Origin: an uncultured Bacteroidia bacterium | Lineage (GTDB): Bacteria > Bacteroidota > Bacteroidia > Bacteroidales > UBA932 | DNA length: 5,221 nt | Reading direction: 5' to 3' | Assembly: GCA_902796455.1 (NCBI GenBank) | Contig: CADBPH010000218.1 | Coordinates: 1 to 5,221 of the forward strand | Shown here: positions 1 through 5,221 of the stretch, in pieces | Position numbering within the stretch: position 1 is the first letter of the stretch | How the letters are laid out: the number at the start of each line of letters is the position of its first letter | Program-made: the position numbers and the translations under genes | The notes under the pieces: model-generated | Seen by the model: only the letters and a program-made list of their open reading frames with translations | What the model was told of the DNA's origin: nothing | The model's database searches: none

Positions 1-690
1 ATAGCCGAGGGCGTAATGGTCCGGCGCATAATGGCGGAAAGAACCGTAGCGCCAGCGGCTCCAGTTGCGCCAGTCTCCCTGGTCGAAGGCGGACATGTAA
101 TAGTTGAGGAAATCCGCCCGGCGTCCCCTTCCGGACTGGGTCAGGGCCGTTTCGGCCACAACGGCATCGCCTTCCAGCAGATGCATGTTGGGGTAGACGC
201 CCAGGAAAGCGGCCGGGACGCTCTGCCCGAAGAGCCAATGGAAAGGCTTCAAAAGATGGTCGTAGGTGAACTGCAGCTGGGCCAGGTGCCGCGATTCATG
301 GATGGCAAGCATCCGGGCCCACGGAATCGGGTCAGGCTGATACGCTTCCGGTACGGTGTAGAAGTCCATCCGCTTGGGGGCCATGGCGACCGAAGCGTTG
401 GAAATCCCGTGCCAGGCATGGAGGATGACGGGCGTCCGGCCGTGGAATTTTTCTCCGGGCAGGTAGCCGCTGCTCCAGGATTCCGATTCCCGGTACTGTT
501 CCAGCAGCCGGCCGTACACGCGGGAAAGGGAATCAAGGCCTTCCGGATAGACAATCCGGTAATGCGGGGTCTTGACGGAATACCATTTCAAGCGGGCGGG
601 ATCGTCGCCGGACGTGTAGAATTGCGCCTTCGCCAAAGGACTGAAGGCCAACAGCGCAAGCAGGGGGAAAAGAATCTTCTTTGAAGCCAT
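1..690 (-). CDS. Exported HEXXH metallopeptidase-like protein, probable N-terminal part of a TolB/beta-propeller-type protein (3' end outside window)
   Basis: Read on the minus strand, the frame is open for 230 codons from the ATG at 690-688 to the window edge, so the C-terminus is missing. Residues 1-22 form a signal peptide (KK, a Leu/Ala-rich core, then AKA before Gln23), so export to the periplasm or beyond is expected. Residues 131-135 read HESRH, a complete HEXXH zinc motif, followed by LAQ. LLEGD at 171-175 supplies a candidate third zinc ligand, Glu173. The HEXXH(xxQ)...EG arrangement is that of gluzincin/peptidase-MA-type enzymes, so zinc peptidase activity is inferred, not shown. 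From memory, the segments around 104-111 (APKRMDFY), 183-190 (LTQSGRGR) and 206-216 (DWRNW...RYG) resemble long Bacteroidetes proteins that continue into a TolB-like beta-propeller; that part would lie outside this window. No Shine-Dalgarno precedes the ATG, and a -7 box lies about 40 bp upstream. The gene is divergent from the lipoprotein gene. Gene presence is very likely; enzymatic function is moderately supported. Confidence 0.85.
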   Translation of the reverse strand, partial: MASKKILFPLLALLAFSPLAKAQFYTSGDDPARLKWYSVKTPHYRIVYPEGLDSLSRVYGRLLEQYRESESWSSGYLPGEKFHGRTPVILHAWHGISNASVAMAPKRMDFYTVPEAYQPDPIPWARMLAIHESRHLAQLQFTYDHLLKPFHWLFGQSVPAAFLGVYPNMHLLEGDAVVAETALTQSGRGRRADFLNYYMSAFDQGDWRNWSRWRYGSFRHYAPDHYALGY

Positions 691-728
691 ATCAGGTAAA
701 AATGGGGTTCTATCGTAGCACGGAATTA

Positions 729-736
729 CAAAGCTA
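729..736 (-). promoter_or_regulatory. Bacteroidetes-type -7 box for the leftward gene
   Basis: On the minus strand these bases read TAGCTTTG, a perfect match to the Bacteroidetes primary sigma factor -7 element TAnnTTTG. Transcription would start a few bases further left, near 722-725, leaving a leader of roughly 32-35 nt before the ATG at 690. I see no good -33 TTTG at the expected distance, so the call rests on the -7 box and its position in a short divergent intergenic region. Confidence 0.5.
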
Positions 737-748
737 AGCAATTCTGAT

Positions 749-765
749 TATTTTTGGTAAATTTG
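749..765 (+). promoter_or_regulatory. Tandem overlapping-region -7 boxes for the lipoprotein gene
   Basis: Two perfect TAnnTTTG matches lie one base apart: TATTTTTG at 749-756 and TAAATTTG at 758-765. If the first is used, transcription begins around 761-764 and the leader is about 10 nt. If the second is used, it begins about at the ATG at 773, giving a leaderless or nearly leaderless mRNA. A clear -33 TTTG is missing for either box. The surrounding DNA is much richer in A/T than the flanking coding DNA, as expected for a promoter. Confidence 0.55.
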
Positions 766-772
766 CGTCAAT

Positions 773-1738
773 ATGAACAAAAACTATTTGTTATTCCTCC
801 TGATCGCCCTTCTGGCGGGCTGCAAGGGACCGGCACCGGCCCCTGCGCCGAAGGTGCGGGATTTTCCGATGGTCCCGGTTCCGGCTCTCATTTCCGATCC
901 CGGGGAGCGCATGGAATATGCCGCGACGCATTACTGGGATGCGTTTGCGGATACTTCCGCCGTTTATCTCTGCGACACCGCCCACATCGGCGGCGTCGAC
1001 AAGGACATCGTGGAAAAACAGGTGGGGACCTTCGCCACGCTGCTGGGTGGTCTCGGCGCGGCGCCGGCGGGCCGCGCCACGGCAGCCGTCTTCGACCGCC
1101 TCGCCGCCTGCGAGCGGAAAGACACCTCGTCGAATATCTTCGACGGCGTGTGTGCGTTGCTGACGCGGTATCTGTACGACCCCAATTCCCCGGTCCGCAA
1201 CGAAGACGCATACTTACCTTTTGTCAAGAAAATGTCTGAGTCAGACCTGGTTCCGGAATCCATGCGGCCGGCTTACGCCTTCGATGCGCAGGCCTGCGGC
1301 CTGAATCGGACCGGAACCCGTGCGGCAGATTTCGGCTTCACGGACCTGCAGGGGAAGCGGCACACGCTGTATGCTGTCACGGCGCCGCTGACGGTGTTGC
1401 TGTTTTCGAACCCCGGCTGTCCGAACTGCCGGGAGATCATGCAGGCACTGACCGGAGACGCCTTGCTGCGCCAAGCCGTGGAGGCCGGCGTCGTGGCCGT
1501 GGTGAATGTTTACATCGACCTGGAGCGCGAAAAATGGGCGGCATATGCCAAAGATTATCCCAAGGAGTGGTACAACGGATATGACCATACCTACCGGATC
1601 CGCACGGACATGACGTACAACATCCGGGCGATCCCGTCCCTGTACCTGCTCGGGGCGGACAAGACGGTCATCCTGAAAGATGCGACCATCGAGAAGCTGA
1701 TGAACACCCTTTATGCGATGCTGCAGCAGGCGAAATAG
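773..1738 (+). CDS. DUF5106 / thioredoxin-like lipoprotein with CPNC active-site motif
   Basis: This encodes 321 residues. Residues 1-17 are a lipoprotein signal (LLAGC lipobox, lipidated Cys17), followed by a Pro-Ala linker at 20-26. There is no acidic cluster after Cys17 of the kind that directs Bacteroidetes lipoproteins to the cell surface, so a periplasm-facing anchor is inferred. Residues about 30-175 match DUF5106 as I know it: a PxxPxxxSDP segment, HYWD at 53-56 and YLYDPNSPxRNE at 133-144. Residues about 184-321 are a thioredoxin-like fold with Cys216-Pro-Asn-Cys219 and a cis-proline at Pro288 (AIPSLYLL). The CxxC motif predicts a thiol-disulfide oxidoreductase acting on envelope proteins; the partner is unknown. 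Four further cysteines (67, 113, 127, 175) lie in the N-terminal domain. The gene starts immediately after AT-rich promoter-like DNA, lacks a Shine-Dalgarno, and ends 57 bp before galM. The family call is strong; the physiological role is not established. Confidence 0.9.
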   Translation: MNKNYLLFLLIALLAGCKGPAPAPAPKVRDFPMVPVPALISDPGERMEYAATHYWDAFADTSAVYLCDTAHIGGVDKDIVEKQVGTFATLLGGLGAAPAGRATAAVFDRLAACERKDTSSNIFDGVCALLTRYLYDPNSPVRNEDAYLPFVKKMSESDLVPESMRPAYAFDAQACGLNRTGTRAADFGFTDLQGKRHTLYAVTAPLTVLLFSNPGCPNCREIMQALTGDALLRQAVEAGVVAVVNVYIDLEREKWAAYAKDYPKEWYNGYDHTYRIRTDMTYNIRAIPSLYLLGADKTVILKDATIEKLMNTLYAMLQQAK

Positions 1739-1746
1739 CCGGCAGA

Positions 1747-1778
1747 GTTGGTATTTTCGGCGAATAGTTATAAATTTG
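1747..1778 (+). promoter_or_regulatory. Probable Bacteroidetes promoter driving galM (and thyA-folA)
   Basis: TAAATTTG at 1771-1778 is a perfect TAnnTTTG -7 box. GTTG at 1747-1750 lies 20 bases upstream and resembles the -33 element TTTG with one mismatch. Transcription is expected near 1783-1786, about 10-13 nt before the galM ATG at 1796. The promoter falls inside the 57-bp gap after the lipoprotein gene, so galM need not depend on readthrough from it. Confidence 0.6.
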
Positions 1779-1795
1779 AAGAAACCGCGATAAAC

Positions 1796-2845
1796 ATGAA
1801 AATCGAACAGACACTTTGGGGTTCCCGCGACGGGAAAGAGATTTACTTGTATACCATGACGAATGCCCATGGCGCCAGCGTGAAATTATCCAGCGTCGGT
1901 GCCGGAATCGTTTCCATCCTTGTCCCGGACAAGCACGGCGTCCTGGCCGATGTCGTGATCGGCTACGAGACGCCGGATGCGTATTTCGGAGACGGCCCTT
2001 GCAGCGGCAAGTGCCCGGGCCGGTATGCCAACCGGATCGCCAAGGGACATTTCACCCTGGACGGGAAGGAATATACACTGCCGGTCAACAATGGCCCCAA
2101 CCACCTGCACGGCGGTCCGGACGGGTTCCAGAACCAAGTGTGGGACAGCCGTATAGAGGGTGATGCCGTCGAATTCATGTATTATTCGGCCGACGGGGAG
2201 GCCGGTTATCCCGGCAACCTCAAAGTCGTCGCACATTATGAGTGGGATGACGAGAATGTCCTGAAGCTTACTTTCACGGCGCAGACGGATGCCCCGACGG
2301 TCGTGAACCTGACCAACCATGCCTATTTCAACCTGAACGGCGAGGGGCAGGGCGACATCTGCGGTCATTACCTCCGCCTGAATGCGTCGGAATACCTGCC
2401 GACGGACCAGACGCTGATTCCTGTCGGCGAATCGGAGCCGGTGGCGGGAACGCCGATGGATTTCGTGACGGAAAAGCCGCTCGGACGCGACCTCAAGGCC
2501 GATTTCCCGGCACTCAATTATGGGAAAGGCTATGACAATTGCTTCGTGATTGACGGATGGGAGCCCGGCCAGATTGTCCCGGCCGCGCAGCTCTATTCGC
2601 CGGAAAGCGGCCGCGTGCTCGATGTGCTGACCACCCAGCCGGGCGTGCAGATCTATACGGGCAACTGGCTGGAAGGCTGCCCGGCCGGCAAGAACGGCCA
2701 CGTGTACCACGATTACAGCGCCGTTGCGATCGAGTGCCAGCATTTCCCGGATGCTCCCAACAAGGCCGACTACCCGACAACGGTGCTCCGCCCGGGCGAG
2801 ACGTTCCAGGAAGCCATTATCTTCTCCTTTTCCGTCAAAGAATAA
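1796..2845 (+). CDS. galM: Aldose 1-epimerase (galactose mutarotase)
   Basis: This encodes 349 residues, a usual length for GalM, and is predicted to be cytoplasmic because it has no signal peptide. It interconverts the alpha and beta anomers of D-glucose, D-galactose and related sugars, feeding the Leloir pathway. The family's active-site landmarks are all visible: His105 in NHLHGG (substrate binding), His175 in LTNHAYFNL (general acid), Asp247 in GYDNCF, and Glu313 in AIECQHFPDAPN (general base). GRYANRIAKG near residue 75 is also characteristic. I chose the ATG at 1796 over an in-frame ATG at 1748. The upstream 16 codons overlap the promoter box and do not look like protein, while MKIEQTLWG fits known GalM N-termini. 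thyA follows after 3 bp, so cotranscription is likely. The preference among aldoses cannot be read from the sequence. Confidence 0.96.
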   Translation: MKIEQTLWGSRDGKEIYLYTMTNAHGASVKLSSVGAGIVSILVPDKHGVLADVVIGYETPDAYFGDGPCSGKCPGRYANRIAKGHFTLDGKEYTLPVNNGPNHLHGGPDGFQNQVWDSRIEGDAVEFMYYSADGEAGYPGNLKVVAHYEWDDENVLKLTFTAQTDAPTVVNLTNHAYFNLNGEGQGDICGHYLRLNASEYLPTDQTLIPVGESEPVAGTPMDFVTEKPLGRDLKADFPALNYGKGYDNCFVIDGWEPGQIVPAAQLYSPESGRVLDVLTTQPGVQIYTGNWLEGCPAGKNGHVYHDYSAVAIECQHFPDAPNKADYPTTVLRPGETFQEAIIFSFSVKE

Positions 2846-2848
2846 CAC

Positions 2849-3643
2849 ATGAAGCAATATCTTGATTTGCTGAGACATATCCGCCAGGACGGCGTCATCA
2901 AGACGGACCGTACCGGGGTGGGGACACAGAGCGTATTCGGCTACCAGATGCGCTTCGACCTGTCTGCGGGATTTCCCCTGCTGACCACGAAAAAAGTGCA
3001 CCTGAAATCCATCATCCATGAACTTTTGTGGTTCATTGCCGGCGACACGAATATCCGGTATCTGAAAGACCACGGGGTCAGCATCTGGGATGAATGGGCC
3101 GACGAAAACGGCGATCTGGGACCGGTTTACGGGCACCAGTGGCGCAGCTGGCCCGCACCGGACGGCCGGACCATCGACCAGCTTTCGCTGGTCCTGGACC
3201 AGATCCGCAACCATCCGGATTCCCGCCGGATGCTGGTTACGGCCTGGAACCCCGGAGAGGTGGACCGGATGGCGCTGCCGCCCTGCCATTGCCTGTTCCA
3301 GTTCTATGTGGCGGACGGAAAGCTTTCCTGCCAGTTGTACCAGCGCAGCGCGGACACCTTCCTCGGCGTGCCGTTCAATATCGCCTCCTATGCCTTGCTG
3401 ACGATGATGATTGCGCAGGTCTGCGGGCTGCAGCCGGGCGAGTTCATCCACACGACGGGCGATACGCATATTTATCTCAACCATTTTGACCAGGTTGCCG
3501 AGCAGCTTTCGCGCGAGCCGCGCCCCCTTCCGACCATGCACTTGAATCCGGAGGTAAAAAGCCTGTTCGATTTCCGGTATGAAGATTTCACCCTCGAAGG
3601 GTATGACCCCTGGCCGGCTATCAAGGCGCCGGTCGCCGTATAA
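2849..3643 (+). CDS. thyA: Thymidylate synthase
   Basis: ThyA converts dUMP to dTMP using 5,10-methylene-tetrahydrofolate as both carbon donor and reductant, releasing dihydrofolate. The 264-residue length equals that of the E. coli enzyme, and residue numbers line up without gaps at the sites checked. Arg21 lies in the phosphate-binding loop (TDRTGVGT). The catalytic nucleophile is Cys146 in [20 protein letters not shown] carries Arg166, Ser167, Asp169 and Asn177. THIYLNH supplies the His207/Tyr209 pair that contacts the nucleotide sugar. The C-terminus ends IKAPVAV, the conserved tail that closes over the active site. All expected catalytic residues are present, so the enzyme should be active. 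It sits 3 bp after galM and 21 bp before folA, the gene that recycles its dihydrofolate product. It has no Shine-Dalgarno or separate promoter that I can recognise, and is probably translated from a galM-thyA-folA message. Confidence 0.98.
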   Translation: MKQYLDLLRHIRQDGVIKTDRTGVGTQSVFGYQMRFDLSAGFPLLTTKKVHLKSIIHELLWFIAGDTNIRYLKDHGVSIWDEWADENGDLGPVYGHQWRSWPAPDGRTIDQLSLVLDQIRNHPDSRRMLVTAWNPGEVDRMALPPCHCLFQFYVADGKLSCQLYQRSADTFLGVPFNIASYALLTMMIAQVCGLQPGEFIHTTGDTHIYLNHFDQVAEQLSREPRPLPTMHLNPEVKSLFDFRYEDFTLEGYDPWPAIKAPVAV

Positions 3644-3664
3644 GTATTTGAAAAAGAATTATTG

Positions 3665-4180
3665 ATGGAAAAGTCACTGATCGTCGCCGTAGCGGATAAC
3701 TGGGCAATCGGAAAAAACAACGCCCTGCTCTGGCACATATCCGAGGACCTGAAATATTTCAAGAAGGTCACGTCCGGATGTCCGGTCATCATGGGATTCA
3801 TGACCTACAAATCGATCGGGCGCCCGCTGCCGGGCCGCCTGAACATCGTCATTTCCCTATTCCCGTGGGACGATGCGCCGGAAGGGATCGTGATCGTCAA
3901 GTCGCTGCAGGAAGCGTTCGACGTGGCCGGGCGCTATTGCGACGGCACGGAAGGCCGTCCAGACAAGTGCTTCGTCATGGGCGGCGGCTACACATACCGG
4001 GAGTCGCTCGCCTATGTGGACTCCTTGTATATCACCCATGTCCACACCAGCATTGCGGATGCGGACACCTTCTTCCCGGAGATCGATCCCGCCGTCTGGG
4101 CCGTGGCCGAATCTTCTGACGAAAGGACGGATCCTGAGACAGGATACTCTTTCGAATTCAAAGTATACCGGAGGAAATAG
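3665..4180 (+). CDS. folA: Dihydrofolate reductase
   Basis: This 171-residue cytoplasmic enzyme should reduce dihydrofolate to tetrahydrofolate with NADPH, replenishing the cofactor oxidised by ThyA just upstream. Family landmarks are AIGKNNALLWH (14-24, the Met20-loop region), the catalytic acid Asp28 in SEDLKYF, SIGRPLPGR at 50-58, the GGG cofactor loop in CFVMGGGYTYRESL, and the C-terminal THVHT...ADTFFPEID segment ending in YSFEFKVYRRK. I chose the ATG at 3665; a TTG one codon upstream is in frame but less likely. Oddly, the loop normally reading GR(K/H)T, whose Arg binds the 2'-phosphate of NADPH in E. coli DHFR (Arg44), reads G44-Phe-Met-Thr here. The usual acidic residue after GGG is also Tyr. 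The active-site acid is kept, so the protein is probably functional, but cofactor contacts may differ. The gap to thyA is 21 bp, consistent with one operon. Confidence 0.94.
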   Translation: MEKSLIVAVADNWAIGKNNALLWHISEDLKYFKKVTSGCPVIMGFMTYKSIGRPLPGRLNIVISLFPWDDAPEGIVIVKSLQEAFDVAGRYCDGTEGRPDKCFVMGGGYTYRESLAYVDSLYITHVHTSIADADTFFPEIDPAVWAVAESSDERTDPETGYSFEFKVYRRK

Positions 4181-4188
4181 CCTCCTTT

Positions 4189-4229
4189 GCCGCCGCCGTT
4201 CCTGTTCCCCCATTGAAAGCGGCGGTGGC
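4189..4229 (+). other. GC-rich hairpin between folA and the transporter gene
   Basis: GCCGCCGCCG at 4189-4198 can pair with CGGCGGTGGC at 4220-4229 over 10 bp with one G-U pair, enclosing a 21-nt loop. No run of T follows the right arm, so this is not a standard intrinsic terminator. A short second stem (GGAGG 4170-4174 with CCTCC 4181-4185) precedes it and spans the folA stop codon. The pair could stabilise the folA transcript 3' end, attenuate readthrough, or structure the leader of the transporter mRNA. The right arm ends 18 bp before the transporter ATG. Confidence 0.4.
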
Positions 4230-4247
4230 AGAACTTGACAGACAGAC

Positions 4248-5221
4248 ATGGAAAAACAACGCGAAAGTTTCGGCAGCCGGACTGCCGTAATCCTGGCGAT
4301 GGCGGGATCGGCCATCGGCTTGGGCAACATCTGGAGATTCCCTTACATGACCGGCGAATACGGCGGAGCCGCCTTCGTGCTGATCTATGTCCTTTGCTCC
4401 GTTTTCCTATCCCTTCCCATCTTCCTGGCCGAGGCGGTTATCGGCCGCAGGACGCGGAAGAACGCCATCGGGGCCATGAAAACGCTGGCTCCCGGTTCGG
4501 GGTGGAACCTGCTGGGGTATCTGTCGGTCATCACGCCGATGATTATCGTTTCTTATTACAGCGTGGTCGGCGGCTGGTCGCTGGAATACCTGCTGAAAGC
4601 CTGCCGTCTGGAGTATCTTCATGCTGATCCTCAATTGATTCCGGGAACATTCTCCACCTTTATTTCTTCTCCCTGGGCCCCGCTGGCCTGCTTTACCGCC
4701 GTCCTGGCGTTCTGTTGCCTGATTGTGGCAGGCGGCGTCCGGCGCGGGATTGAGAAATTCAGCAAGATGTCCATGCCGGTCCTGTTTGTCCTGGTCGTCC
4801 TGATCATGGTCTATTCGCTGACCCTGCCGGGGGCCGGTGCGGGGGTGAACTATCTCCTGAAACCGGATTTTTCCAAAATCACCGCGAAGACCTGCGCCTT
4901 TGCGCTGGGACAGTCCTTCTACTCCCTTTCGCTGGGCATGGGCATCATCATCACCTACTCTTCGTATGTCAAGAAGGAAGAGAACCTGCTGGTTTCCGCC
5001 GGAGGGACCGCCTTGGCAGATCTCCTTTTCGCCATGCTGGCGGCGATGGCGATCATGCCGGCTGTCTTTGCCGTCGGCTTGTCTCCTTCCTGCGGTCCCG
5101 GGCTGATCTTCGAGACGCTCCCCTATATTTTCTCCGGAATGGGCGAACAGCTGCCCGTCCTGAGTTCCGTTGCCGCCATCTTGTTTTTCCTGACCGTCCT
5201 GGTGGCCGGCGTCACCTCGAT
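4248..5221 (+). CDS. Neurotransmitter:sodium symporter (LeuT/SNF family) transporter, 3' end outside window
   Basis: The frame is open from the ATG at 4248 to the window edge, 324 codons, so the C-terminal helices are missing. It should be an inner-membrane sodium-driven importer, probably of an amino acid; the substrate cannot be deduced. The N-terminus aligns residue-for-residue with LeuT: Arg11, then AMAGSAIGLGNIWRFPY at 17-33 containing Gly20, Ala22, Asn27 and the gate residue Arg30, and Glu62 before the IGR motif. TM3 carries Tyr103-Tyr104, the second matching the substrate-binding Tyr108 of LeuT. GIEKFSKMSMP, near residue 168, matches the link before TM5. TM6 has GQSFYSLSLGMG at 221-232, where LeuT has FFTLSLG; Tyr225 and Ser226 therefore replace Phe253 and Thr254. 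About seven to eight hydrophobic helices are visible. The start lacks a Shine-Dalgarno and lies 67 bp after folA, beyond a hairpin, so whether it shares the folA message is unclear. Confidence 0.93.
   Translation, partial: MEKQRESFGSRTAVILAMAGSAIGLGNIWRFPYMTGEYGGAAFVLIYVLCSVFLSLPIFLAEAVIGRRTRKNAIGAMKTLAPGSGWNLLGYLSVITPMIIVSYYSVVGGWSLEYLLKACRLEYLHADPQLIPGTFSTFISSPWAPLACFTAVLAFCCLIVAGGVRRGIEKFSKMSMPVLFVLVVLIMVYSLTLPGAGAGVNYLLKPDFSKITAKTCAFALGQSFYSLSLGMGIIITYSSYVKKEENLLVSAGGTALADLLFAMLAAMAIMPAVFAVGLSPSCGPGLIFETLPYIFSGMGEQLPVLSSVAAILFFLTVLVAGVTS

Noticed and set aside
16..684. A 222-codon plus-strand open frame at the left end
   Set aside because: It lies antisense to the minus-strand gene, which has a signal peptide, an HEXXH motif and an upstream -7 box. 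The plus-strand translation shows no coherent domain.
1241..1870. A 209-codon minus-strand open frame across the lipoprotein gene end and galM start
   Set aside because: It overlaps the thioredoxin-like domain, the intergenic promoter and the galM N-terminus in antisense, with no recognisable protein features.
1886..3541. A 551-codon open frame on the minus strand, antisense to most of galM and thyA
   Set aside because: Both plus-strand genes carry complete conserved active sites and end-to-end family matches. The antisense frame has no recognisable domain or promoter and is explained by GC-rich codon bias suppressing stops on the opposite strand.
3643..3650. AGTATTTG before folA as a -7 box
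   Set aside because: It misses both bases of the TA in TAnnTTTG and has no convincing -33 element. Cotranscription with thyA is simpler.
3662..3664. TTG start for folA one codon upstream of the ATG
   Set aside because: The adjacent ATG at 3665 is a stronger start codon and gives the expected DHFR N-terminus, so the extra residue adds nothing.
4170..4174. GGAGG resembling a Shine-Dalgarno sequence
   Set aside because: It is inside the last codons of folA and more than 70 bp upstream of the transporter ATG, too far to act in initiation. Other genes here show no Shine-Dalgarno use.
4235..4240. TTGACA, identical to a sigma-70 -35 element
   Set aside because: It lies only 7 bp before the transporter ATG with no room for a promoter serving that gene, and this phylum uses a different promoter consensus.

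Overview
The window looks like chromosomal DNA from a GC-rich member of the Bacteroidetes, most likely Bacteroidales. Three lines of evidence support this. None of the six gene starts has a Shine-Dalgarno sequence. Perfect matches to the Bacteroidetes -7 box TAnnTTTG sit just upstream of three genes. Two of the proteins, a DUF5106/thioredoxin-like lipoprotein and an HEXXH protein of the TolB-propeller type, belong to families I know mainly from this phylum. The genus cannot be fixed from the sequence.

Layout: a minus-strand gene, cut by the left edge (1-690), encodes an exported protein with a zinc-metallopeptidase-like motif. An 82-bp AT-rich divergent promoter region (691-772) separates it from five plus-strand genes. 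These are a lipoprotein with a CPNC thioredoxin-type active site (773-1738), aldose 1-epimerase galM (1796-2845), thymidylate synthase thyA (2849-3643), dihydrofolate reductase folA (3665-4180), and the first 324 codons of a LeuT-type sodium-coupled transporter (4248 to the right edge). The gene-free stretches are all short, the longest being 82 bp. I see no RNA gene, mobile element, CRISPR array or long repeat.

How the genes fit together: galM appears to have its own promoter and is followed by thyA after 3 bp and folA after 21 bp, so these three are probably cotranscribed. ThyA and FolA are a functional pair: ThyA makes dTMP and oxidises methylene-tetrahydrofolate to dihydrofolate, and FolA reduces it back to tetrahydrofolate. 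GalM interconverts sugar anomers and has no obvious metabolic link to them. A GC-rich hairpin lies between folA and the transporter and may separate transcription units. The two left-hand genes encode envelope proteins transcribed divergently.

Nothing here amounts to a new multi-gene system. The points worth a second look are the compact divergent promoter with a possibly leaderless mRNA, the divergent cofactor loop in DHFR, the intact HEXXH/EG site in the left-edge protein, the folA-transporter hairpin, and substitutions in the transporter's sodium/substrate site.
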